64,000 nt of DNA from Streptomyces brasiliensis (GTDB lineage Bacteria; Actinomycetota; Actinomycetes; Streptomycetales; Streptomycetaceae). A model generated the notes under the pieces. The model was not told the DNA's origin. It saw only the letters and a program-made list of their open reading frames with translations, and did not search any database. The position numbers and the translations under genes are program-made. The DNA lies in NCBI RefSeq assembly GCF_014647875.1, contig NZ_BMQA01000018.1, forward strand, positions 62,001-126,000, in the 5' to 3' direction. Within the stretch, counting starts at the first letter, position 1; every line of letters begins with the position of its first letter. Below, one piece after another: positions 7,466 to 16,582 of the stretch.

Positions 7466-9208
7466 ATGGCCAAACAGAACGTCGCCGAACAGTTCGTCGA
7501 CATCCTCGCCCGCGCCGGTGTGCGCCGTCTCTACGGCGTCGTCGGCGACAGCCTCAACCCGGTCGTCGACGCCGTCCGCCGCAATTCCGCCATCGACTGG
7601 ATCCACGTACGCCACGAGGAGACCGCCGCGTTCGCGGCCGGCGCCGAGGCCCAGATCACCGGGAAGCTGGCCGCCTGTGCCGGCTCCTGCGGCCCCGGCA
7701 ACCTGCACCTCATCAACGGCCTCTACGACGCCCACCGCTCGATGGCGCCGGTCCTCGCCCTCGCCTCGCACATCCCTTCCAGCGAGATCGGCCTCGGCTA
7801 CTTCCAGGAGACCCACCCCGACCAGCTGTTCAAGGAGTGCAGCCACTACAGCGAGCTGATCTCCAACCCGAAGCAGATGCCCAGGCTGCTGCAGACCGCC
7901 ATCCAGCACGCGGTCGGCCAGAGCGGCGTGAGCGTGGTGTCCCTGCCCGGTGACGTCGCCTCCGAGCCCGCCCCGGACAAGGCCGCCGAGACCGCCATCG
8001 TCACCTCACGGCCCTCCGTGCGCCCCGGCGACGCCGAGATCGACCGGCTCGTCGAGATGATCGACCGGGCCGAGAAGGTGACCCTCTTCTGCGGCAGCGG
8101 CACGGCGGGCGCGCACGCCGAGGTCATGGAGTTCGCCGGGAAGATCAAGTCGCCGGTCGGGCACGCGCTGCGCGGCAAGGAATGGATCCAGTACGACAAC
8201 CCGTACGACGTCGGCATGAGCGGTCTGCTCGGCTACGGCGCCGCCTACGAGGCCACCCACGAGTGCGACCTGCTGATCCTGCTCGGCACCGACTTCCCGT
8301 ACAACGCCTTCCTGCCCGACGACGTGCAGATCGCGCAGGTGGACGTGCGGCCCGAGGTGCTCGGCCGGCGCTCCCGGCTCGACCTGGCCGTGTGGGGCGA
8401 CGTCCGCGAGACCCTGCGCTGTCTCACTCCGCGCGTGCGGACCAAGGAGAACCGGCGCTTCCTCGACAAGATGCTGAAGAAGCACGCGGACGCGCTGGAG
8501 GGCGTGGTCAAGGCCTATACCCGCAAGGTCGAGAAGCACGTGCCGATCCACCCCGAGTACGTGGCCGCCGTACTCGACGAGATCGCCGACGAGGACGCGG
8601 TGTTCACGGTCGACACGGGCATGTGCAACGTCTGGGCCGCCCGCTACATCTCGCCCAACGGCCGCCGTCGCGTGATCGGTTCGTTCTCGCACGGCTCGAT
8701 GGCCAACGCGCTGCCGATGGCGATCGGCGCCCAGTTCACCGACCGTGGTCGGCAGGTCGTGTCGATGTCCGGCGACGGCGGATTCTCCATGCTGATGGGC
8801 GACTTCCTGACCCTGGTGCAGTACGACCTGCCGGTGAAGATCGTCCTCTTCAACAACTCCTCATTGAGCATGGTCGAGTTGGAGATGCTGGTCGCGGGCC
8901 TGCCCTCGTACGGCACCACGAACGTCAACCCCGACTTCGCCGCCGTGGCCCGCGCCTGCGGTGCCTTCGGGATCCGGGTCGACAAGCCCAAGCAGCTCGC
9001 CGGCGCGCTGAAGGACGCCTTCAAGCACAAGGGGCCCGCCCTGGTCGACGTCGTGACCGACCCCAACGCACTGTCCATCCCGCCGAAGATCAGTGCCGAG
9101 ATGGTGACCGGCTTCGCGCTGTCCGCCTCGAAGATGGTGCTGGACGGCGGCGTGGGCCGCATGGTGCAGATGGCCCGTTCTAACCTGCGGAACGTGCCCC
9201 GGCCCTGA
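7466..9208 (+). CDS. poxB: Pyruvate dehydrogenase (quinone)/pyruvate oxidase, ThDP-dependent
   Basis: 580 residues, the normal length for PoxB. Three ThDP-enzyme domains are visible: the N-terminal PYR domain with the catalytic Glu at residue 51 (HVRHEETAAFAAG), a central FAD-type domain (about 190-340), and the PP domain with GDGGFSML around residue 435 followed by NN (LFNNSSLSMVELEM). It would decarboxylate pyruvate to acetate, passing electrons to membrane quinone. ATG 7466 is preceded by GCGAGAGCC. A strong terminator follows at 9286, so it is monocistronic. Confidence 0.9.
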   Translation: MAKQNVAEQFVDILARAGVRRLYGVVGDSLNPVVDAVRRNSAIDWIHVRHEETAAFAAGAEAQITGKLAACAGSCGPGNLHLINGLYDAHRSMAPVLALASHIPSSEIGLGYFQETHPDQLFKECSHYSELISNPKQMPRLLQTAIQHAVGQSGVSVVSLPGDVASEPAPDKAAETAIVTSRPSVRPGDAEIDRLVEMIDRAEKVTLFCGSGTAGAHAEVMEFAGKIKSPVGHALRGKEWIQYDNPYDVGMSGLLGYGAAYEATHECDLLILLGTDFPYNAFLPDDVQIAQVDVRPEVLGRRSRLDLAVWGDVRETLRCLTPRVRTKENRRFLDKMLKKHADALEGVVKAYTRKVEKHVPIHPEYVAAVLDEIADEDAVFTVDTGMCNVWAARYISPNGRRRVIGSFSHGSMANALPMAIGAQFTDRGRQVVSMSGDGGFSMLMGDFLTLVQYDLPVKIVLFNNSSLSMVELEMLVAGLPSYGTTNVNPDFAAVARACGAFGIRVDKPKQLAGALKDAFKHKGPALVDVVTDPNALSIPPKISAEMVTGFALSASKMVLDGGVGRMVQMARSNLRNVPRP

Positions 9209-9285
9209 GCCGTGTGACGTGTGCCGGGAAGCGCTCGATTTCGGCCAGTTTCCCGGCGTCGGCGGGGCCGCCCGGGCAGGAAACC

Positions 9286-9316
9286 GGCCGCCCCGTCTCT
9301 CCGGGACGGGGCGGCC
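9286..9316 (+). terminator. Terminator of poxB
   Basis: Perfect 12-bp stem, arms 9286-9297 and 9305-9316, 7-nt loop, 78 bp after the poxB stop. Nothing else recognisable lies in 9209-9513. Confidence 0.8.
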
Positions 9317-9513
9317 TGCCGACGAAGGGCGGCCCCGCCGAAGGAATCGCCGGTACGGCCGGACTCGAGCGCCGGGTCAGCCGCCCTGCAACCGTGGCCG
9401 AACGGTCGGCCGCCCACGATTCCACATGACTGCGCCCGTGCTCACGGGGCATGGATCCCCGTGAACGTGTTCGATCAGGAGGGGTACCGGTACACGGCGT
9501 GCGGGCGGGGGTC

Positions 9514-9996
9514 ATGAAGAGGCATGCGCGAAGGGGCGGTCCCGTGGCGATCGGGGCGTCCTCGGTGAAGACGGTGGAGGAAGAGACCGACGACATCACG
9601 AACCGGGTCCGCGCGCCGCAACTGCGGCGCAGACTGGGCCGGGAGGACCTGCGAGAGGTCCCCGAAGCGCGCAGGGCGCTGCGTGAACTCCTGCGGCACT
9701 GGGGAAAACCCGGCCGCTCCGAGATAGCCGAACTGCTCACCAGCGAGCTGGTCACCAACGCACTCGTCCACACCGACCGGGACGCAGTCCTGACCGCGGT
9801 CGTCGGACCGCGCCGACTGCGTGTGGAGGTACGGGACTTCGTGGCCCGCAGGCCGCGGCTGTGCGCGCCGGGCGCCGAGGAGGGCACCCACGGCCGGGGA
9901 CTGGTCCTGGTGCAGTCCCTGGCGGACGCCTGGGGTGTCCGGACGCACGGCGTGGGCAAGTCGGTCTGGTTCGAACTCGGCCCGGAAGCCGTCTGA
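9514..9996 (+). CDS. ATP-binding protein, RsbW-like anti-sigma/serine kinase fold
   Basis: 160 residues with a HATPase_c fold: the N-box ELLTSELVTNALVHT (Asn for Mg-ATP) and a glycine box EEGTHGRGLVLVQSLADAWGV, ending with a typical KSVWFEL strand. Streptomyces carry dozens of such stand-alone kinases that pair with SpoIIE phosphatases and STAS partners. No partner lies beside it here. ATG 9514 is one of several possible starts (9451 upstream; GTG 9544). Confidence 0.75.
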   Translation: MKRHARRGGPVAIGASSVKTVEEETDDITNRVRAPQLRRRLGREDLREVPEARRALRELLRHWGKPGRSEIAELLTSELVTNALVHTDRDAVLTAVVGPRRLRVEVRDFVARRPRLCAPGAEEGTHGRGLVLVQSLADAWGVRTHGVGKSVWFELGPEAV

Positions 9997-10036
9997 CGCG
10001 CGGCGGGCCGCCGTACACCGGACGGCAGCCGACGAA

Positions 10037-10079
10037 ACGGGACGGGCGCGTGACCCAGATGGTCACGCGCCCGTCCCGT
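10037..10079. terminator. Bidirectional terminator, 19-bp stem
   Basis: Arms 10037-10055 and 10061-10079 pair perfectly with a 5-nt loop (CAGAT). It lies between the convergent RsbW-like and DUF2637 genes and would stop transcription in both directions. Confidence 0.9.
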
Positions 10080-10094
10080 GGTGCTTCGCCGATG

Positions 10095-11132
10095 TCAGCC
10101 GAACTGCTGCTCGAGGTCCTTGAGCTTGCGCTCCAGGGAGTCGAGCCGCGGCAGGGCCATCGTGTCGTCCTCCGCGGTCAGGTCCACGGTGATCGGGTCA
10201 GCCGCTTTGCGGACGGGCTGCAGAGAAGGCCTCGTACGGACGGGCAGTTGCTCCGGCGCCGCTATGGCAGGCTCCGCGGAGACCTGGGCGGGTCCGGCCT
10301 CCAGGGCCTGCGGCTCCGCCTGCCGTCCGCCGGGCCGGGGGATGAACCCGCGGTGACCCCGGCTGATCGCCTTGAGCTGCGCCCGCTCCACCCGCTGCTG
10401 CTCGCGCCGCCGCAGCCGGGCCTCCTCCTTGCGCTGCTTGTCCTCGCGCACCTCCTCGACCGCCTCGTCCAGGCTGCGCACGCCCTCCAGGAGCATCAGC
10501 GACCAGGCCTTGTAGGTCTCGCGCGGGGCCCGCAGCCAGCGGACGATACGGATCTGCGGCAGCGGGCGCGGCACCAGACCCTGCTCGCGCAGTGCGGCCC
10601 GGCGGGTCTGCTTCAGCGCGCGGTCGAAGAGCACGGCCGCCGACAGTGACATGCCGGAGAAGAACTGGGGCGCGCCCTCGTGGCCGAAGCCCCTGGGCGC
10701 GTGCACCCAGTTGAACCAGGCCGCGGCGCCCGCGAACGTCCACACGAGTATCCGGGAGCCGAGCGCCGCGTCACCGTGGCTGGCCTCGCGCACCGCGAGC
10801 ACCGAGCAGAACATCGCCGCACCGTCGAGGCCGAACGGCACCAGATACTCCCAGCCGCCGCTGAGGCCGAGGTTCTGTTCGCCGAAGCCGACCAGTCCGT
10901 GGAAGGAGAGGGCGGCGGCCACCGCCGCACAGCAGAACAGCAGCACGTAGGAGGCGGTGCCGTAGAGGGCCTCCTTGCGCCTGCGGCGCTCCTCGCTGCG
11001 CTCCCATGAGTCGTCCGCGCTCGCGTTCTCCCCGGAGGTGCGCTTGCCGCGCGCGAGCACCGCCACCGCCGCCAGCATGCCCAGGAGCAGTACGGCGCCC
11101 GGAAGCAGCCAGTTCAGCGATATGTCGGTCAT
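10095..11132 (-). CDS. DUF2637 domain-containing membrane protein
   Basis: 345 residues. An N-terminal span (LNWLLPGAVLLLGMLAAVAVLA), then the DUF2637 region with about four spans (YVLLFCCAAVAAALSF, YLVPFGLDGAAMFCSVLAV, ILVWTFAGAAAWFNWVHAP, FFSGMSLSAAVLFDRA). A charged coiled-coil (VEEVREDKQRKEEARLRRREQQRVERAQLK) and a flexible tail follow. DUF2637 proteins occur on actinomycete chromosomes and conjugative plasmids (Spd-like); role unknown. ATG 11132 (MTDISLNW) has GGGACC at a suitable distance; ATG 11138 is two codons upstream. Confidence 0.8.
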   Translation of the reverse strand: MTDISLNWLLPGAVLLLGMLAAVAVLARGKRTSGENASADDSWERSEERRRRKEALYGTASYVLLFCCAAVAAALSFHGLVGFGEQNLGLSGGWEYLVPFGLDGAAMFCSVLAVREASHGDAALGSRILVWTFAGAAAWFNWVHAPRGFGHEGAPQFFSGMSLSAAVLFDRALKQTRRAALREQGLVPRPLPQIRIVRWLRAPRETYKAWSLMLLEGVRSLDEAVEEVREDKQRKEEARLRRREQQRVERAQLKAISRGHRGFIPRPGGRQAEPQALEAGPAQVSAEPAIAAPEQLPVRTRPSLQPVRKAADPITVDLTAEDDTMALPRLDSLERKLKDLEQQFG

Positions 11133-11439
11133 TCTCATCTGGGTCCCTTGCATGGGGATAGGGCGTGATGCCCGCCATAGTGGCCCAATTCCGCGAGTCC
11201 TCACGGGGTTTCGGGGCAAGAGGCCGCCAAGGAACGCGAGGGGATGCTCAGGGCGGCGTTCTGCTCGAACTGCCGCTTGAGGGGCGGGAGTTGAGTTTGA
11301 ATAAGACTACCCGTACGGGTGGTTCCGCGGAAAGTTCCCGCAAAAAGTGAGGAAGTCGTGAAGTGTCTGTGGCCGTACGGGTGTGCCACTCGCCGACGAT
11401 CTTAGCGGAGGGCGGACCCTGCTCCGTCCTGAGGGCGCC

Positions 11440-12279
11440 TCAGGCGGCCGCTGCCGCAGCGGTGTTGTCGGCGCGGCCGGTGTCTCGGTTGCGCGGGCAG
11501 GTGGGGCATATGTCCTGCGGCCGCACCGTGTAGAACATGCAGCAGCTCACCCGGTCCCGGGTGGCCGCCGGCTCGCCGCCCGGACCCGTCACCACACGGA
11601 AGGCGGCGCGGCCCGCGTACGGCCCGGTCGCGCCCGGCAGCAGCAGCTCCAGCTCCCGCAGGGCCCGCCGCTCCTCGTCCGCGCCGAGCAGCGAGGCGAT
11701 GTACCAGAGCCCCTCGACGACCTCGTCGGTCGCGGTGCCCCACAGCGCCCGCCCGCGCCGCCGCATGCGCGGTCCGAACGCGGCGAGGACCGGCTCAAGG
11801 TGCTCGGCGACCGCCGCGCGCACCTCGGCCCGCAGCGCCTCCTCGTCCGGTACGACGACGGCGCCGGGCAGCGCCGCCGCCGGGTCGCCGGGGAGACAGG
11901 CGAAGGAGACGGGGCGGACGGCCATACGGCCGGCGGTGAGGTCGTACGAGACACGTGTGACGGGGAGGCGCGGTACCCGGCGGTGCAGGAACCAGGGGAG
12001 GGTGATCAGCAGGCAGGCGGGCCAGGCGTACCGGTGCAGGCCGAAGCTCGCCACGACGTCCGGGCGGGCCCGCCGTCCGTAGTCGCGCAGCACCTGCGCC
12101 TCGTTCCAGGCCAGGAACGCGTCCAGGCCGGGTCCGCCCGCCGCGAGCTCTGCCGCGCCGATCCAGCCCGCGCCGTTCGGGTCGGGGGCGTCGGCAGTCA
12201 GTTCCGTCACAGCCAGTCCCGCGTACGCCTCGGTGAGCCGGGCGTACGCGGCGGAGAAGGCCGAGGCCAAAGCGGGCAT
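11440..12279 (-). CDS. FhuF-like (2Fe-2S) ferric-siderophore reductase
   Basis: 279 residues ending in CCMFYTVRPQDICPTCPRN, the CC-x10-CxxC cluster that binds the 2Fe-2S centre in FhuF-type ferric reductases. It would reduce ferric siderophore complexes in the cytoplasm to release iron. ATG 12279 (MPALASAFSAAYARL) is preferred; the frame extends to a TTG at 12315. An iron box lies about 40 bp upstream (12319-12337), so expression is likely repressed by iron through a DtxR/DmdR-type regulator. The 300-bp gap to the DUF2637 gene (11133-11439) holds no recognised gene. Confidence 0.85.
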   Translation of the reverse strand: MPALASAFSAAYARLTEAYAGLAVTELTADAPDPNGAGWIGAAELAAGGPGLDAFLAWNEAQVLRDYGRRARPDVVASFGLHRYAWPACLLITLPWFLHRRVPRLPVTRVSYDLTAGRMAVRPVSFACLPGDPAAALPGAVVVPDEEALRAEVRAAVAEHLEPVLAAFGPRMRRRGRALWGTATDEVVEGLWYIASLLGADEERRALRELELLLPGATGPYAGRAAFRVVTGPGGEPAATRDRVSCCMFYTVRPQDICPTCPRNRDTGRADNTAAAAAA

Positions 12280-12318
12280 GACGGAACCACCGATCAGCGA
12301 TCGCGGGCGGGACAAGGC

Positions 12319-12337
12319 AAGTAAGGCTTACCTTACC
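12319..12337 (-). promoter_or_regulatory. Iron box (DmdR/DtxR-type operator)
   Basis: The 19-bp sequence AAGTAAGGCTTACCTTACC is a near-palindrome close to the actinobacterial DtxR/DmdR consensus TWAGGTWAGSCTWACCTWA, read on the minus strand. It sits just upstream of the FhuF-like gene and 108 bp before the divergent GntR gene. Confidence 0.75.
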
Positions 12338-12444
12338 CATTTCGTCGGAAATTTGAACTGCCGCTCCGGGCGCCTATGGTGCTTGACGGACGACTGACCA
12401 GCCGTCCTGCCGACCCAGCTGCCGACACCCCGGAGGAGGACCCC

Positions 12445-13281
12445 GTGAGACAGGGTGTGCACTCCGCCAGGACGGGCGTTCCGGAGCCCCGGCCCGGAGC
12501 GGGCGAGGTGCGCGTGCCGCAGCAGCCGCGGGCCGTGGACGCCGTGGACTCGGCGGCCGTGGACGCGACCCGGGAGCGCGGTGCCCCCGCGCCGGGCGCC
12601 GCCCGTGGCGAACACACGCACTGCGAGCAGCCGATGCCGCAGCCCCGGCCCGCGGTCCAGCGGGCCTCGGTGCGCGGGCAGATCCTGGACGCCCTGCGCA
12701 GCGCCCTGGTCACGGGTGAGCTGAAGCCCGGCGAGGTGTACTCGGCGCCGGCGCTCGGGGAGCGGTTCGGGGTGTCCGCGACGCCCGTGCGCGAGGCCAT
12801 GCAGCACCTCGCGCGGGAGGGCGCCGTCGAGGTCGTGCCCAACCGCGGGTTCCGGGTGATCCGGCGCGGCGCGCGCGAACTGTCCGAGCTGGCCGAGGTC
12901 CGGGCGCTGATCGAGGTGCCGGTGATGCTGAGGCTGGCCCGCACGGTGCCGGGGGAGCGCTGGGCGGAGCTGCGACCGCTCGCCGAGGCCACGGTGCGCG
13001 CGGCGTCCACGGGTTGCCGTGCGACGTACGCCGAGTCGGACCGCGCCTTCCACCGGGCGGTCCTGTCCCTCGCCGGCAACGAACAACTCGTCCAGATCGC
13101 CGACGACCTGCGCCGCCGGGCCCAGTGGCCCCTGATCGGCGCCCAGCCCCGCCTCGCCCGCGCGGAACTCCTCGCGGACGCGTCGGAACACACGGCGCTG
13201 CTGGAGGCCTTGATCGCGAGGGACCTGGACGTGGTCCCGGCCCTGGTGACCGAACACTTCAGGGGCGGGGCGGGTCGGTGA
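12445..13281 (+). CDS. GntR-family regulator (FCD-type)
   Basis: 278 residues. A ~70-residue low-complexity N-terminal extension precedes the GntR winged helix (VRGQILDALRSALVTGELKPG, FGVSATPVREAMQHLAREGAVEVVPNRGF) and an FCD-like helical ligand domain (AEVRALIEVPVMLRLA, ESDRAFHRAVLSLAGNEQLVQIADDLRRR). Probably senses a small carboxylate or sugar acid. GTG 12445 follows GGAGGAGGACCCC, a clear ribosome site. Divergent from the FhuF-like gene; regulation of that gene is not implied. Confidence 0.85.
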   Translation: MRQGVHSARTGVPEPRPGAGEVRVPQQPRAVDAVDSAAVDATRERGAPAPGAARGEHTHCEQPMPQPRPAVQRASVRGQILDALRSALVTGELKPGEVYSAPALGERFGVSATPVREAMQHLAREGAVEVVPNRGFRVIRRGARELSELAEVRALIEVPVMLRLARTVPGERWAELRPLAEATVRAASTGCRATYAESDRAFHRAVLSLAGNEQLVQIADDLRRRAQWPLIGAQPRLARAELLADASEHTALLEALIARDLDVVPALVTEHFRGGAGR

Positions 13282-13418
13282 CGGCGGCGGAGTTTCTGTA
13301 GCCGGCGCCGGCCGGGGCGTTTCGCTCGCCACTGGGGGAGGCACGACTGCCCGCAGCCACGACAGGTACGTGGGCCGCTCCGGGTGCGTGTCGCGCCGGC
13401 AGTACGTCTGCCCGTCGG

Positions 13419-13913
13419 TCAGTCGGCGTCGCCGCCCGCTCCCGTCGCCGCCTGCGAGAAGCCGTCGTGCCACGCGGCCTTCGCGCCCGAGTCGCCGATG
13501 CGGTAGACGTCGACGACCGCGCCCACCGCCACCGCCACCGACAGCACCGCCACGGCTGTCCGTACAGGCACGGCGGACCAGCGCTCGGCCGACGACTTGC
13601 GGGCCGCCCACCAGACGGCGGCCGCCAGCACGAACAGGCCCAGGGCCCAGGGCAGCAGCCCGTCGCCCAGTTCGGCGTGCCGTCGCACCAGGGCGTTGCT
13701 GTCGACGTGTTCCTCCAGCCACTCGCCCGCCGATGTCGCCAGCGGTACGCCGGCGAGTGCGACGAAGGCGAGTATCGGCAGCAGGACGCCCAGCCGTCGG
13801 GCCGCCTGTGGCCACACCGCGCCGACCACCAGGGCCAGCGCGGCCAGCGGGACCAGGACGACGACGAAATGGACGAGCAGGACGTGCGCGGGCAGGCCGT
13901 TCACGAGACTCAT
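13419..13913 (-). CDS. DUF2231 family membrane protein
   Basis: 164 residues with four membrane spans: GLPAHVLLVHFVVVLVPLAALALVVG, LGVLLPILAFVALAGVPLATSAGEWLEE, LLPWALGLFVLAAAVWWA and VRTAVAVLSVAVAVGAVVDVYRIGDSGAKAAW. The GLPAHVLLVH opening, glycine/histidine placements and GDSGAKAAW end are the DUF2231 pattern; some relatives are predicted haem-associated. Role unknown. Stands alone. Confidence 0.85.
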   Translation of the reverse strand: MSLVNGLPAHVLLVHFVVVLVPLAALALVVGAVWPQAARRLGVLLPILAFVALAGVPLATSAGEWLEEHVDSNALVRRHAELGDGLLPWALGLFVLAAAVWWAARKSSAERWSAVPVRTAVAVLSVAVAVGAVVDVYRIGDSGAKAAWHDGFSQAATGAGGDAD

Positions 13914-13973
13914 GGGGGCGTTCCTCCGCAGGTCGGGGGCGCCAGCCTGGCACAGGAACCTCTTGGTTCCCTC

Positions 13974-14741
13974 TCAGGCGGTCGCCGCCCCCGGTGCCGG
14001 TGGAGCCAGCTGCTCCGCCAGCCAGGTCGGCACGCCGCCGAGCAGGCGGAACAGGCGCCGGGCCTCCTCCCGCAGCCGGGACGCCTCCGGCTCCGGCTCG
14101 GTGTCGGCGAGGGATGCGAGGGCAGGAGCCGTACCGACCAGGTAGCCCAACTCCTCGCGGATCCGCAGGGATTCGGCGAAGCCGTGCCGGGCCTCCGCCA
14201 ACTCGCCTTCCCGCAGTGCCAGTCCGGCCAGATGCCGCCAGGTGAAGGACAGCAGCAGCGGATCGGAGTGCGCGTCGGCGGCCGCGTGAGCACGCCGGTA
14301 CGCGGCGCGGGCCGCCTGCGGCGAGCGGGCGAGGTTCTCCGCCAGCAGCCCGCGGCGGAAGTCCAGCATGGCCCGGCCCGGCGCCCCCGGAGGGATCAGC
14401 GCCGCCGCCCGCCCCAGCGCCGCCCGCGCCTCGTCGGCCCGGTCCCGCACCGCGTGCAGCGTGGCCGAGTACGCAAGTTGCCCGCGTTCACAAGCGGCCG
14501 CCCCGCGCTCCTCGTCGCTCTGCGCCAGCGCCTCCGCCGTCCGCAGCGCGTCCTCGGCCTCGGCCCAGCCCCGCTCCGTGTACAGACACCGTTCGACCAG
14601 CAGCGCGGCCCGCTGGAGCGCGGCCGGTGCGGTCTCCGGCCTGAGCAGCGCCGCCGCGTCGGCCCAGCAGGCCCGCGAGCGCAATCGCCATACCGCGGTC
14701 TGGAGCGGATCGTCACCGGCGGTCGTTCCGTTACCAGACAT
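13974..14741 (-). CDS. TPR-like helical repeat protein
   Basis: 255 residues, nearly all alpha-helical and alanine/arginine-rich, with repeating helix pairs (AEAEDALRTAEALAQSDEER, ADEARAALGRAAALIPPGAP, PQAARAAYRRAHAAADAHSD, AEARHGFAESLRIREELG) typical of tetratricopeptide scaffolds. No catalytic motif. Cytoplasmic, function unknown. ATG 14741 (MSGNGTTAGDDPLQ) is chosen; a longer start at 14831 would add unlikely residues. Confidence 0.7.
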   Translation of the reverse strand: MSGNGTTAGDDPLQTAVWRLRSRACWADAAALLRPETAPAALQRAALLVERCLYTERGWAEAEDALRTAEALAQSDEERGAAACERGQLAYSATLHAVRDRADEARAALGRAAALIPPGAPGRAMLDFRRGLLAENLARSPQAARAAYRRAHAAADAHSDPLLLSFTWRHLAGLALREGELAEARHGFAESLRIREELGYLVGTAPALASLADTEPEPEASRLREEARRLFRLLGGVPTWLAEQLAPPAPGAATA

Positions 14742-14908
14742 GGCGGAATGCGCCACGTTGCCCTCCCCGAGCACACCATTGAGCTGTTGAGTGGTGGCGG
14801 CATTCCAGCACCAATGCGGGGGCCCGGCCAAGGGGGTGGGTGAAGGATTTCACAAAGTCGTGGGACGGCACGCCACTTGGGACCCACCCGCCGCACCCTT
14901 GTGTTACG

Positions 14909-16582
14909 TCAGCTCATGCGCAGCGCGAGGAAGAAATCGAGCTTGTCCTCCAGGCGCGAGAGGTCCCGGCCCGTCAACTGCTCGATGCGGCCCACCCGGT
15001 AGCGCAGCGTGTTGACGTGCAGGTGGAGCCGGGTGGCGCAGCGCGTCCAGGAGCCGTCGCAGTCGAGGAACGCCTCCAGCGTCGGGATCAGCTCGGCCCG
15101 GTGCCGGCGGTCGTAGTCCCGCAGCGGGTCGAGCAGCCGGGCGGTGAAGGCGCGCCGCACGTCGTCCGGCACGAACGGCAGCAGCAGCACGTGCGACGCC
15201 AGCTCCTGATGGCCCGCCGCGCAGACCCGGCCAGGGCGCGCCGCGGCGACCCGGCGGGCGTGCCGCGCCTCCTCGAGTGCCCCGCGCAGCCCCTCCGCCG
15301 AGTGCACGGCCGCGCTGACGCCGAGCGTGACCCGCCCGTCGTCGTTCAGACCGGCCGACAGCGGCTCCCGTACGGCGTCCAGGAGGACGTCGGCGAGGAT
15401 CCCGGCCTCCGAGCCGTCGTGCTCGGCCGAGACGGCCGGCAGCGGGACCAGCGCGACGGCCTCATCGCCCGTGTGGGCGACCGCTATCCGGTCGGAGGGC
15501 TCGGGGCCGGTGGCCAGCGGGTCCACCAGGATCTCCTCGAGCAGCGACTGGGCGACCGGACCGCACTCGACCTCCGTGCCGTCCCACTCGACCCGGGCCA
15601 CGACGACCTGCCAGTGCGGGGCCGAGCCCAGCCCGGGCAGCAGCACCGGAGCCGCGACGCGCAGCCGCGCCGAGATCTCGGCCGGTGCCGCGCCCGACTG
15701 CACCAGCTCCAGGACCTCCTGCGCGAGCCGCCGCCGCACCGTGCGTGCCGCGTCCCGCCGGTCCCGCTCGACGGAGATCAGCTGGGTGACGCCCTGGAGC
15801 AGATCCAGCCGTTCCTCCGGCCAGTCCCCGGCGTCCGCCTCGACGGCCAGCAGCCAGTCCGACAGCACGGTCTCGCGCACGTCCCGGGTGCCCTGCCCCG
15901 AGCGGCCGCTGGAGCGGATCGGGAAGAGCGAGTACGCCGTGGTGTCCAGCAGCACCCGGTGGGGCCCCCGGCGGCCCGAGCGGGCGGCGGCCAGGTACTC
16001 GGCCGCCAGCAGGGCGCAGGTCTCGGCGGGCAGCGCCGGGCCCGCGACCTTGGAGCCCGCGATCAGCCGTCCGGCGGGGGAGAGCACCCAGGCCCGCAGG
16101 TCCAGGTCGGAGCCGAGCAGGTCCAGCACCACGTCGGGGCCGCCGCCCGCCGGGCCCGAGGTCATCAGCCGGCGGTGCCGGTCGACCACGGCCGCGAGGT
16201 CCCCGGCGCGTTCGCCGGACACCTGCCGCACGACGTGCTCGGTGATCGTGGCGAACGCCACCGACTCGTCGACGGAGAACAGCGGCAGCCGGTGCCGGGC
16301 GCAGGCCACCACCAGGTCGTCCGGGATGTCCCGCAGCTCGGCCTCACCGGCCGCCAGAGCCGCCACCCCGGCCTGCACGAGGAGCCGTACGAACGGCTCG
16401 GAGTCGGCGGCGTCGCGGCGCCAGGCCAGGCCCGTCAGCACCAGCTCACCGCCCGAGAGGTACCGGCTGGGGTCCCGCAGGTCGGTGGTCATGACACCCT
16501 GCACCGTCCGGTCCAGCTCGTCCTCGCCGCCGAGCAGCCGCAGGCCCAGCGCGTCGGTGTCCAGCAGAGCGCGCAGCCGCAT
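14909..16582 (-). CDS. PucR-family regulator of purine catabolism (putative)
   Basis: 557 residues. An N-terminal PucR domain (MRLRALLDTDALGLRLLGGEDELDRTVQGVMTTDLRDPSRYLSGGELVLTGL) is followed by a central sensory region. A C-terminal PucR HTH (LIPTLEAFLDCDGSWTRCATRLHLHVNTLRYRVGRIEQLTGRDLS) completes it. It is divergently placed from the xanthine dehydrogenase genes and so is the obvious candidate to control them. ATG 16582 follows GGCGGCGACGAG. Inverted repeats in the shared upstream region (16700-16735) are candidate binding sites. Confidence 0.85.
   Translation of the reverse strand: MRLRALLDTDALGLRLLGGEDELDRTVQGVMTTDLRDPSRYLSGGELVLTGLAWRRDAADSEPFVRLLVQAGVAALAAGEAELRDIPDDLVVACARHRLPLFSVDESVAFATITEHVVRQVSGERAGDLAAVVDRHRRLMTSGPAGGGPDVVLDLLGSDLDLRAWVLSPAGRLIAGSKVAGPALPAETCALLAAEYLAAARSGRRGPHRVLLDTTAYSLFPIRSSGRSGQGTRDVRETVLSDWLLAVEADAGDWPEERLDLLQGVTQLISVERDRRDAARTVRRRLAQEVLELVQSGAAPAEISARLRVAAPVLLPGLGSAPHWQVVVARVEWDGTEVECGPVAQSLLEEILVDPLATGPEPSDRIAVAHTGDEAVALVPLPAVSAEHDGSEAGILADVLLDAVREPLSAGLNDDGRVTLGVSAAVHSAEGLRGALEEARHARRVAAARPGRVCAAGHQELASHVLLLPFVPDDVRRAFTARLLDPLRDYDRRHRAELIPTLEAFLDCDGSWTRCATRLHLHVNTLRYRVGRIEQLTGRDLSRLEDKLDFFLALRMS

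Noticed and set aside
14742..14908. Hairpin-like sequence between the TPR-like gene start and the PucR gene end
   Set aside because: No perfect stem longer than 6 bp was seen, so no terminator is reported.
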